Source: Rhodeus uyekii (taxonomy: Eukaryota; Chordata; Actinopteri; Cypriniformes; Acheilognathidae). Taken from it: a DNA stretch of 64,000 bases. A model generated the notes under the pieces. It searched no databases. It saw nothing but the letters and a program-made list of their open reading frames with translations, and was not told where the DNA came from. The translations under genes and the position numbers were made by a program. Numbering within the stretch: the stretch's first letter is position 1; every line of letters starts with the position of its first letter. The stretch is from NCBI GenBank assembly GCA_037043235.1, contig JAWRVZ010000016.1, positions 1,545,001 to 1,609,000 on the forward strand. Direction: 5' to 3'. Below are positions 1 through 29,903 of the stretch, piece by piece.

Positions 1-410
1 TTTCTCTTTATTAGTATGGTTGAGTTGTATCATCGAAGGTCAGCAGCAAAGACATTGGTTAATAAAGTTGGTTAAAAATTGGTTAAACGCATAAAGTGTA
101 TGATATTTAACATATTTAGTTATTTGAAGTTTCACTGTTTTTATTGGTTTTGAAGAATTCTGTATGTGTAATGCTTATCTGATTACGTTATCCCCGACAC
201 TGGTTGTGTCAGCCTTAGTTTGAGCATAGAAATTCAAAGAATAAAGTAATAAGGATAAACTACAGAAAATAAACCTTTTTTTGTTGTTGTTGCTTTTCTG
301 ATTTTTCTGTATATGCAGTTTTCTTGACAGCGACTGTACGTGGTGAGCACACATGAGGCAGAAAGGTCTTCTTCTTTTTTGATGACAATGTAGTTATTGC
401 TCCTTTCCAG
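1..410. other. Intron sequence upstream of the first visible ro60 exon
   Basis: No coding exon is visible. It ends in a pyrimidine-rich acceptor (tcctttccag) at 401-410. A 22-base segment at 181-202, ending in CCCCGACACTG, resembles the end of a fish hAT-type repeat also seen near 49860-49880. Confidence 0.6.
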
Positions 411-3400
411 GTATGGAGAGCATTGCTAAAAGAGATACCAGTGGTTGTTTTATTGAAGCATTTGGGTAAGTTGACAGCAGACAAGGTTCTGGCACCAGGA
501 AGTCCGGATGTTGCTGCTGTTTGTGAAAGGATTCAGGATGAGACTGCGCTGAAAAAGGTCAGGTCACAACAACATCATTTTAAGACGATAGCAGCAACAG
601 TAATGATCTAGTAGTTTAGTGATTAGTGAAGTCTTATCATTTTTTTCTATTTATAGAATTAAAAACCTTAAAAATCATCAATGTTATTGCATTATATTGC
701 AAAAATATAAAACTATCTGGTACCTACAAACAAACCTTTGGATTTTTGGTGTAATAATTACTTGTTTTTTTTTTTTTTAAGTGATCTAAGGTACTGTATT
801 TTTTTATAACTATACATGACAGCTACTTTCTCTGGATCAGCGGCAGCGCCAAACGCAAATTTTAATGTTCAGCTGTGATTTTATCAAAGGTTTTATAGAT
901 GCATATAATGACAATGCGTGGGTGTTTGAATCGAAATCTCGATCTTATAATAATTAATCGCACAGCTCTAATTAATACATTTAAAATTAAATGTAAAATG
1001 CCCAAATACTTGAGTGTAATACAATATACATTTTAAATTTTCAACGAATGTGCTATTTCAGGCAAAAACGCAGCCATTCAACATTCTTGTGGCATCTGAA
1101 AACTATAAGAGAGGTCATGGGAAGCGTAGCAAACTGAAATGGGAGCCGGATGGAGACATTATTCAAGCCTTGGACTGCGCCTTCTGCAAAACTATTTCAG
1201 TGAGTGACACCTTGAAGTAAGCTGTTTTGTTTTTTTGAGATGCTATAGAAGTCAAATTCTGATGTGAACCCGTGGCTCTTTGTGTGTGTAGAATGTGGAG
1301 CCCACAGGCAAGCGGCTGTTGGTGGCAGTTGATGTAAGTTCTTCTCTGAGCAGCGTGACTCACGGCAGCTCCATCAGCACCGTGGCTGTAGCGGCGGCAA
1401 TGTGCATGGTAAGACTACACTGCAAACACAGTGAAGTCTGGGAAGAGACTGAAGTCACATTTCAAGCTAATACTTTGTCCTTGGATGAAGTGTGTGTGGC
1501 TGTCAGGGATCGCCCTGCATATATTTCGCATTCCTTGCTTATTCCTTTTCTGACTAGTCTTGTAAACATCAATGAATTGCTTCTCCAGTGCATATGCAAA
1601 TCTGTAAAGAATTTTAGATGCTTTATGCAGAGTGAAATGTTGATTTATATTCAACCAAAAACATACAAACCCAATTAAATCAAGACGTTTGTGACTTTTA
1701 GTTGATTCGCGTTAGCTTCTATGCTCTCTGTATGCTAGTTATCTTCTAAAAGTGAACAAAATAAACATTTAGCAGATACACCTTTAACCCTGTAAAAGAT
1801 TATATTAAATAATAGTCAGAAAATTTCATTCTATTGAAATTTAACATGTTTATTGAAAGTTTAAGCCAAAATATGAAAATTATTCTAAAATTACATTTTG
1901 CATGTGCAAAATTTATATTGTTTATATTTACAGTGATACATTGTTTTTGGCTTTTATGGCTCGTACTGTATGATATGAAAGAATATTGAGCAAATTGGAA
2001 TTTGGTGCAGTTGCTGATATTTATATGGCCAAAAATTAAGATGAAATCTTGCAGTGTAAAAAACTTCATATAGATATCAGTTGTGGCTATATCTGTCAAT
2101 TATATATTACAGTAAAATATTTATATGCTTAGTTTTATGATCAAAGTTTTTTGTGGGGGGCAAAACATGTAGTGCAAGACAGTACAATTATTGATTGACA
2201 GATAAACTTTTTCTGACATGTTTAATTATTTATACTCGGTTATGTTTGGATAATCAAATAAACCTAAGTTGCTTCAGTTCAGTAAATGTTCATCTAATAT
2301 ATATATATAATATATGTATATATACAGTAATACCTCGGTTTACGAGTTTAATTCGTTCCAAGAGCAAGCTCGTAAACCAAAATTCTCGTACACCAAAACA
2401 ATTTTCCCCATAAGAATGCACCATAAATGCCCATTTTAAATATTTTTTGGTTTTACCCTATTAATTGCAGTTAAAATTATAACCATTAAGATCTCATATA
2501 AATACTAATTAATAATTGACAATTAAACTCTAAAAATACTTAAATACAGAAAATTTACTGTAATGCATTTCAGCTTTGAGCAGCGTGCGTGGAGGAGACG
2601 ATAGGAGGCAAGAGGAGGGAGCGGGAAAAGCAAGGATTCAAGTGCAAATGAGTGAATTTATTATAATTCAAAAAAACAAACAAAGTGATAATCCAGAGTG
2701 AAGGTCATGTAACATGGGAGATGGGGAGCCACGAACGAACGCGCGGGAGATGATATGATATGAGAATCAGGTGTGTCAGTGCTCAGTGAGCGGCCCCTTT
2801 CACACACACATGTACACACACACACACACACAGGCAGAACTAGGAGACAATGAATTCATTAACCGTGACAGTTACTGCTTAGAGGTACTGTAGGTGTATA
2901 TTTCACTATGTGAACAATAGCGATCACAATTAATTAATGTCAACAACACGAGGTAAAACCGCTGTAAATCACTTCTAAAAGTATCACTGTGGTGAATGAT
3001 GCAACCAAACCGAGCTGAGAAAATGAACAAGTTAAGGGGTGATAAAGGGGTTGGAACCCCGTGACTGTGTTATGAGAGGCTGTGTTCAGGATATTACCAG
3101 TATAAATGCGCGCGACGATGCTGAGCGTTAGTACTTTTTCCACACAAAAATGCGCGTGGGTGAGGGAATTTTTTTTCTCGTACACCGATTTGCTCGTATA
3201 CCAAGTCGCTCGTAAACCGAGGTATTACGGTGTACGAGCATTGTATCGGTGTACGAGAAAAAAATTCCCTCATATATATATATGATTTTTGCGTTTACTT
3301 TATAAAATATTTCACTGCAAAGCGACATGTGAAACAACCTGAAGGTGGACATTTGAACAATTACACTAAAAGGTCTTTTAAAAGTATAACATTTTAGCTT

Positions 3401-5407
3401 AATATAAAAGTATGAACTACCGAAGATATTTAATTGTTCTTTTTTTAAATGCAGGTAATTGCACAAACAGAGCTAAATGCACAGATTGTGGTTTTCTCTG
3501 AAGGAAATGTTCTTCCCTGTACTGTTTCTTCTGATATGACGCTTATGCAAGTAGCAGCACAGCTCATCCAGGTAAGAAGATCTTCAGAAAACATTACACT
3601 CTACATAATGAACCATTACATCTACTTCATCTATATTCATAATCTACATGTGACCTCTCTAGACTCCTGGTGGCAGTACAGACTGTGCCTTACCCATCGC
3701 TTGGGCCTCGGAGAATGAGAAAACTGTGGATGTCTTCATTATTTTCACCAACAATCAAACCCTTGGGAGGGAAAATCCAGCAGACACACTCAAGACATAT
3801 AGACAAGTGAGTGCAACTTAAAAGGGAATGTAGAAGCCATGTCTTTTTAGCTTAATACACCGTTATATTCTTTGCTGTCTGTTATGTTTTAATACAGCTG
3901 TCAGTTTAGCACAAATTTAGTGCAATTAATAATAAAAAAAGATTGTTTGATAATATGGAGATTTATTTACACTGTTTGGTCAAAGATTTTTCTTCACATT
4001 TTTGAAGAATCTTTTCTACTCTCCAAGGCTGCATTTATTTGATCAGAAATACTTCAGAACAGTAATATTGTGATATAGTATTACAAAAGATTATATTTTA
4101 TCCTTGTGTCGGTAAAGCTGGACTTTCAGCATCATTATTCCAGTCTTCAGTGTCACACGATCCTTCAGAAATCATTCTAATACAGTAATACTTCGGTTTA
4201 ATTCCTTCCAAGAGCTCGTAACTCAAAATGCTCATAAAGTAAAATAATTTTCCCAATAAGAATGCACTAAAAATCACTCGATTTGTTTCACACGACCATA
4301 AATGCCCATTTTAAATATTTTTTGGTTTTACCCTATTAATTACAGTTAATATAAGATGTCATATAAATACTAATTAATAATTGACAATTAAACTCTAAAA
4401 ATACTTGACAATTTACTGAAATGCGCACTTTAGCTTTGAGTAGCGTCACTGCTGGCGTGAAGGAGACGAGAGGAGGGTTTTACTGCTGACAGGGAGAATT
4501 TCATCCCTTCTTTCTTACTCATCTTGAGGTAATTGTCTATATGCTGTACTGTACGTATATATTTCACTACATGAACAATAGCGATCACAATTAATGTTAA
4601 CAATACGAGGTAAAACCGCTGTAAATCACTTATAAAAGTATCACTGTTGTGAATGATGCAAACAAACCGAGTGACGCTAAGAGAAAATGAACGAGTGAAG
4701 GGGTGATAGGCTTTGTGAGAGGCTGTCATCAGGATATTTTCAGTGAAGATGCTGAGCGTTAGGACTTTTCCACAAAAAATGCACGTGGGCGAGGGAAAAT
4801 TTTCTCGCACTCCGATACAAAACTCGTAAACCGATTTGCTCGCATACAAAGTATGTTGATTTGCTGTTCAGGAAACATTTTTTTATTATAATCAGTGTTG
4901 AAAACGATTGAGCTGGTTAATATTTTTGAGGAAACCATGATACTTTAAGGATTCTTTGGTAAATAAAAAGTTCAAAAGATCAGCATTTATTTAAAATTCA
5001 AATAGAATTTTTTGGAAATATTATAAAAGTCTTTACTTTGGATCAATTTAATGCATCCTTGCTAAATAAGTGTTCATATCTTAAACTGTATACAATTAGT
5101 CTACAATTACATTAATTAGCTTATCATGTGATAATTACATTTATTGACAGTCCTTTAGTAGTGATAGGATGTTTTTCATAGAGATATTCATTAAAGAGAA
5201 AATGTCATGTTTGTGTTTTTTCTTTTTCTCCTTTTTTCTTTTTTTTTCTTTTAGAAAAGTGGTTTATTTTCCAAACTGATTGTGTGTGGATTGATTTCCA
5301 ACTCCCTGTCCGTCGCTGACCCTGAAGACTGTGGCATGCTGGACATCTGTGGCTTTGACTCGCAAGCAGTCCATGTCATCCGTAACTTCGCACTTGATGT
5401 CATTTAA
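411..5407 (+). CDS. ro60 (trove2): Ro60 (60 kDa SS-A/Ro ribonucleoprotein), last six coding exons, 5' partial
   Basis: Exons read from splice sites and frame: 411-557, 1062-1199, 1292-1408, 3455-3571, 3663-3806, 5255-5407 (stop TAA 5405-5407). Every internal junction is phase 0 and together they give 271 residues, the C-terminal half of the human protein. Ro60 is a ring-shaped RNA-binding protein that binds Y RNAs and misfolded small RNAs. Seen here are the end of the HEAT-like ring (starting VWRALLKEIP) and the von Willebrand factor A domain. Its metal site motif DVSSS (D-x-S-x-S) is in the third exon, and the threonine loop GGSTDC is in the fifth. The human FTDN motif reads FTNN here, so a third metal-site aspartate may be lost. 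The end FALDVI resembles human FTLDMI. The human comparison is from memory. Introns 3-4 and 5-6 contain pogo-like MITEs. Upstream exons lie before position 1. Confidence 0.93.
2325..3231. mobile_element. Pogo-like non-autonomous DNA transposon (MITE), copy A
   Basis: The left end CAGTAATACCTCGGTTTACG at 2325 follows TA. The reverse complement of this end occurs at about 3208-3231 (CTCGTAAACCGAGGTATTAC). The terminal CAGT..TACCTCG pattern with TA targets is typical of pogo/Tigger-type Tc1/mariner elements. There is no transposase frame. It lies in the ro60 intron between the third and fourth visible exons and shares most of its interior with copy B at 4183-4851, but has about 280 extra bases near 2580-2880. 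Confidence 0.75.
3162..3273. repeat. Foldback at the right end of MITE copy A
   Basis: The stretch at about 3162-3190 (TGAGGGAATT, T-run, CTCGTACACCGA) is repeated as its reverse complement at about 3246-3273 (TCGGTGTACGAG, A-run, TTCCCTCA). The arms are about 28 bases with a loop of about 55 bases that contains the terminal repeat of copy A. Confidence 0.8.
4005..5075. repeat. Dispersed fish repeat, interrupted by a MITE
   Basis: The halves 4005-4182 and 4852-5075 together match a repeat family whose hallmark is TTCAGCATCATTA followed by GATCCTTCAGAAATCATT. Other partial copies in this window lie near 26640-26745, 31866-32080 and 37340-37612. The class is not known to me. MITE copy B is inserted in it at a TA. 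Confidence 0.7.
4183..4851. mobile_element. Pogo-like MITE, copy B, nested in an older repeat
   Basis: It starts CAGTAATACTTCGGTTTA right after TA (4181-4182) and ends before TA (4852-4853), where the host repeat resumes. Its interior is homologous to copy A (shared blocks: the ATGCCCATTTTAAATATTTT stretch, GAACAATAGCGATCACAATT, and AGGTAAAACCGCTGTAAATC). The right terminal repeat is degraded (CGTAAACCGATTTGCTCG). Confidence 0.75.
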
Positions 5408-7215
5408 AAGCTTTTCGTTTTATAGCATGCAGCCAATTTTCTGAACGACATTGAGACAATGATGCCTCGCATCAACATGCAAAAAAAGAGACCGTTCTTA
5501 AATTTTAACTTGATAATCACATCGTTTGTTTTCACAGTTTGGAATCAAGTCCAAGTGTAATTCAAGATCCAGCAGGCTGGATTAGTAGCAGTGAAAATCA
5601 CGGGGAGCAAATTAATGAAGCATAACTATATGTTTTTAACCTGGTCCAATGAAATGTTTGCTGCTTCCCAAGAAGAGCATAACTGAACTACATGTCTTTT
5701 ACACAATCCTTTTTTTTTTTGTCTATGTTGAGAAAGTGTTCATGTATGTCACATGTATGACCTTAATTGGTAGTAATGTTCTATATTTTTCATGTCAAGT
5801 CTTCATTCATGCTGTGTAATGAGATGTTATAAGATATTACACATCTAGCTCTTCCACAAAAATCTGAGAGGATTATAAAGCAAAATACATTTGCATGGTC
5901 ACTGAAATGCAAATTGAGCAATAAGATGTTCTCAGAAACCCACGTAGCCTACGTTCACATGACAACAATGCACTAAAAATGGAAATGTTTTCAACCTTAT
6001 CAAACGATCCTCATTAATCAAATGATAAAACAACGCTTTATTATTTATGCCAGGCCAGTAGTTGGCCATGTCACTTTGTAAAGCAATATAGACCGAACAC
6101 GCAATGCACATGCACATGATGTCACAAAATTGTATTTTACGTGTGAACTGGCACTGTGAAACCCGTTTTCAAAAGTTTGTTTTCAGGCCCCCATTGACGC
6201 AGTTATCGTGTAAACGACTATATGATGACTAGACTTGTCAATAATGATTAATGTTATAATGCCTCAAGTGTTTTGTGGTCCAGTCACTTGATTTTTGATA
6301 TTTGAATGCAAATAACTTCTTATGATTCAAGAGAGGTTTGAATCATATTTAAGACTTAACTGAATATTTTACAGCTTACTCTTTGGTGCACTTTTGATGA
6401 ACTAAACAACATAAAGAGGCATATGCATTAAATTGCTTGTTAATGGATCTTGCTTCTACATTATGTGTATAAAGTTAAGCTTTTGCATTTTCCGTTGCTC
6501 TTTGTCCCTCTTAAGGTCAAATCAAGGTTATAAGTTCGCTAACGCTGGTAGGATAATAATATGTAAAGTAAAAATAGGCACAAACTAACAAACACTAAAA
6601 CGTCTGTAGTCAAATACTACCTGTTACTTTTGAGATACAAAACTGATTGTACCTTTGTTCTGTTTGTATAATGTTAGTGTTAATTTAGCTCTAAACCTTG
6701 AAGTATGGGATAAATAAATGACAAATAACGAAAGACTATGCTCTCATGGATGTTACACATTCAAATTAATTTGCTATAGTCTTGTGGAATTTGTCCCTGT
6801 ATTAACATGATAGCAAGTTACCAAAGTTTATTTATAATTTTTTGTTTATATTGTGCTATACATTTCTTTCATAAGGTGACTTCATAACGTTTGTTAGCTC
6901 AACACTAAAATAATAGAAAACTGAAAATATTTTAGTCTTTAGAGCCACAATTGCTGTTTAAGTTGATACTACATGTTTCCTTTTGCCAATTAGGTTCTGT
7001 CTAAAAATAGTTTTTTTCTGTTAATAACATTAATTAAATATTAATAAAGAGCCTTTTGAGAGTGATTTGTGATGATTCTCTTCTGAAATGTTACTATTCA
7101 GACTATATTTGTGTAAAATATGAATGTAACATTGTCATGTTATTGCAATCGAGTCTAGCAAACTGCTGAATATGTTATTAGTAGCAGATATTGTGTTTTT
7201 GCTGGTCAATTGTAC

Positions 7216-7260
<45 letters not shown>

Positions 7261-7808
7261 CTTAAGAGACACATGACAGTGTTTCCCCCTCACAACATTA
7301 CAAACAACCATAATCACATTAATTCAAGATATACAACAATGAATCAATAAAATTAACTGGCATCACAAAAATATATTTTTATTGACCGTTATTAAAGCCT
7401 TTCTGAAATCAATGTGAAATCTGTATTCACATATAATGTACTCTTTTATGTGTGAAATTGAGTTTTAATACAATAGCTATTGCTAAAATTCCTTATCTTG
7501 TTGTTCTGTTTTTCACAACAGTGAATTACTCCGTTAATGCTTGACAGAAGCTGTTCGATTTAGATGTCCCTGCTATTGCCTGACCTGTGCATCCGACTCT
7601 TAAATACTTCTTAACACATAACTCCTGTTCGCCTGTGAAAAATCCCTTGACAGAAGCATCTTCTACCGTCCCTATTGCGATTGAAGCTCAACAAATAAGA
7701 TTACAAAGCTCTTAAATCACAAATTGTACATAGGCACTATTTGAGGCAGCCCTGTGCGGAGACGTAACGGGGTCTTAAATAAAACACTCGTAATGAAGAG
7801 GCGCGATC
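5408..7808. other. Intergenic region ro60-cdc73 (includes ro60 3' UTR)
   Basis: AT-rich, no credible coding exon on either strand. Candidate ro60 polyadenylation signals (AATAAA) occur near 6713 and 7041. A (TA)n run lies at 7220-7259. GLRX2, which lies between RO60 and CDC73 in human, was looked for on both strands and not seen. The last 60 bases before the cdc73 ATG are richer in CpG (for example GGCGCGATC), as expected for a housekeeping promoter. Confidence 0.6.
7220..7259. repeat. (TA)n microsatellite
   Basis: About 20 uninterrupted TA units follow a short GTGTGTA run. Confidence 0.95.
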
Positions 7809-27031
<19,223 letters not shown>

Positions 27032-28614
27032 GATGGCTGGGCGTTCACCTGTCAGCGGATCGAGGCCGTCGAGATCGTCCCTCCCTCCAGAGACCTGTCA
27101 AGACTGCTAGACCCCCGTTCCTCTCAGCCCCCCCTGAAAGCACTTTGAATTTCAATCTGCTGACACCAGTATAATTTGTAGTCTCTTCCTCCACCTGTAG
27201 ATGAACAGGTCAGGGGTGGGCGAGAGGAAATTTGGATGTTTGGGTTGGTCCTTGTCATGTTTTCTCAGTAGATTTTGTATTTTTCAATCGTAAAGCAGTT
27301 GGTAATCAAGGCAGATAAAAAAACAGATTTGAATTTTTTTTTCTTTTCTTGTAAAAACATGAGCGGGATAATGGAGAACCATTAAAAATGGTGACTCGCT
27401 GATATGAATTAAATGAGTGCTACGTCTAAAAGCTCTTGTAATAATCGATTTATATTTGTTCCACTCTCTTTTTTTCCTGCCTTCTGTTCTATGAAGTGTA
27501 GAGTAGTGCACTGCACTAATGCAAATGGTAAATATTAGTAAGACTAGAAGAAGGCCTTGTGGTTTTTCAAAACCAACAAGACTACAGGCATATAAATGTC
27601 CAGAATGCCACGGCTATATAAAATCTGTTCTTGAGATGGTCAATATGCGCTGTAATTCTGCAGTCTATTGAAAACATTTGGAAATGTTTTACCCAGAAAA
27701 CAAAGTACTGCTTGACTAATTGCTGTTTTTTAAATGGAAAATGCAGTTGCTTCCATAAGGCAAAGTCGGTTATCTACAAGGGTATGCTTTTTTCTTTTTT
27801 TTTGGGATGGTTGGTTGGTTTTTGTATAAATGCATTTGAAAGTAATGTTTGTTTTTAAACATTTCTGTTGAATGTGGATTATTATTAAAAAAGTATAAAC
27901 AAATGTTGATGCAGGTGTTCATTTCAGAAGAGCCAGTTATAAGTTCTGACATCTACACACTTGCGCTACTTTCAACAAAAGCCTCAAACTTGACAACTGT
28001 CACACACTGTAGATGTATGTGGTGCTTGTCATGCATTTAGATTTAAGGTTTTATTTGAGGTTTACTGTTTTAGAGGCACTAAAGGTTCTCAATCTTACAT
28101 TGCATTTATTGTTAATTTGCAAAATCAAAGACTGCATATGTATACCACAACGCTTCTTTTGATTTACTTATGAATTTGAGAAACCGCAATATGGTGGAAT
28201 AAATCCTGCCTTCTAAATTGAAATGTTGCATCACTACAGCTGCTGTTAGGAGCTTCAGTTCCCATGGAAACGAGATTGCATTTATAACTTGGCTGGACTG
28301 ACCTGAAGTGGTGGTGTTTTTTTTATAGCCTGTTAACTTTAAGTGTCTCAGTGATCTCATTTGATGGTGATCATCATAATTGGGTATCATTTGAAAACCA
28401 TAAAGAACAATTTCATTTTTTCCATGGCAATGGCACTTTAAGACCCAAGTTTTTGATATTTTGCAATTGCCTGATTCAAGTTGATAGGTGTTTGTTTTGC
28501 ATCTCCGAAGTAGTTGCATGACTTTAAAAGAGAAATGAAGCATGTATATTAGTAGCATACTACATATCCCTATATTTACTGTACATGGATAACACTGATG
28601 TGAAGAGACTATTA

Positions 28615-28955
28615 CCATATTTTCCTGCAGACACAGATAAATCCACATCCTCATATAGCCTGCGGGATTTGAGGTTTTGTGTAAAAAATTGTTGGTATAA
28701 CCCGCACCCATAGGTTTATGAACTTTTTTCACATTTCACACTTATTCACATTTCGAATGTTGCCCGCATGACGTCAGCTAATGTTTTTTACTGTTCATGC
28801 TTGTGCACAAAATTCAAACAATAAGAAAATAAGTTTGTTTAAATAATTCAATATTTCAATGATATTCCTGATTTTTTTTATTATATAACCCGCACCCACC
28901 CTGCGGGGTTTGTAAAATCGGGTATAACCCGCAGGTTATATGCAGGAAAATACGG
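28615..28955. mobile_element. TA-flanked MITE with CCATATTTTCCTGCA ends
   Basis: Left end CCATATTTTCCTGCA and right end TGCAGGAAAATACGG are inverted repeats flanked by TA (28613-28614 and 28956-28957). Inner inverted matches include GGTATAACCCGCACCC near both ends. This suggests a Tc1/mariner-type non-autonomous element. No coding capacity. Confidence 0.8.
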
Positions 28956-29029
28956 TATGTCCCTTCTGTTAAGTTGTGATACCATATGTGGTCTGTGTTG
29001 CACATTTTGACACATTTGGTCATGTAGAC

Positions 29030-29103
29030 CAGTGGTCCCCAACCTTTTTGTGCCGCGGACCGGTAAACATTTGATAATTTTATATTATAGCGCGGTACCA
29101 CTG
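29030..29103. mobile_element. 74-bp miniature hAT element with perfect 8-bp target duplication
   Basis: Starts CAGTGGTCCCCAACC and ends GCGCGGTACCACTG. The 8-mer ATGTAGAC flanks both sides (29022-29029 and 29104-29111). Confidence 0.85.
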
Positions 29104-29897
29104 ATGTAGACAACTTGCGTACTGCACACAATGGTCTATGAAAGCCCATTTCTATCACACACAAAAAACATTTATTATTATTTTAACTTATGCGAGATGC
29201 TTCTGGAAGGGAATTAAACCAAAATTTTAACATTAACATTGAGGGATTCAGTAAATGTGTTTCCGTAATAGTTTGTGTAGGTCTTCTTTTTGGCTAAAAA
29301 CTTTTTTTTACTGCACTTTTAAAAAAATTGATGCGCATCTTGCCATTTTAATCTAGCGCTTTTTATGTGACATCCCAAATTCTACATAAAAGTAAGTGGA
29401 TGGAAACATACAAATAGGTGTTGTAGTGATCTGTAGTTCTTTTTTGGATGTTTATGAAAAAATAAATCAGCATTTTTGGGTGAATTACTCCTTTAATTAA
29501 TGTTGACATTCAGTTTTCATTGGTAGATAATTTTTGTGGTCTTTATGGGTTGATTACATCATCATTATGTTCTATCTTTTAAATGAGAAAATACAGAGCC
29601 ATGCATGACTTCAAGATCACTGACCAAGATCACTAAGAGTTAACATGAGTCCGGCAGGAATTCAACAGATGCCTAATGCGACTTGGCGATGTGATGCTTG
29701 ACCGCCACGTGTCAATATGAATATGAGGCAGGAATAAATACGATAAAGCAAAAGAGTGAATGAGACATGCATTATTCTGAGCAATGTTTAGCTAATACAT
29801 TCAAGGTTTGTAGCTAGTTAGAAATGCCTTTCAGATCTTAAGTGATTAAGCATTACTCATTTCACAGTGTAAATAGCTGTTGTTTGCGAGTGGGATC

Positions 29898-29903
29898 TTT
29901 ATT
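29898..29903 (-). promoter_or_regulatory. kcnt2: AATAAA overlapping the kcnt2 stop codon
   Basis: The minus strand reads CTC TGA ATAAAG: the A of the TGA stop is the first A of AATAAA. It may act as a polyadenylation signal, in which case the 3' UTR would be extremely short, or it may be chance. No downstream data. Confidence 0.3.

Larger units (their letters stand above)
27032..29902. other. Region between convergent cdc73 and kcnt2 (3' UTRs and spacer)
   Basis: No coding exon on either strand. The cdc73 3' UTR begins at 27032, GC-richer for about 150 bases. The rest is AT-rich and carries a MITE at 28615-28955 and a 74-bp hAT relic at 29030-29103. Confidence 0.7.

Noticed and set aside
181..202. 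Possible hAT end (GATTACGTTATCCCCGACAC)
   Set aside because: Only one end is visible and no target duplication could be read, so it is mentioned but not called as an element.
4430..4849. Minus-strand frame of 139 codons
   Set aside because: Lies wholly in the MITE at 4183-4851 and is not kept in copy A.
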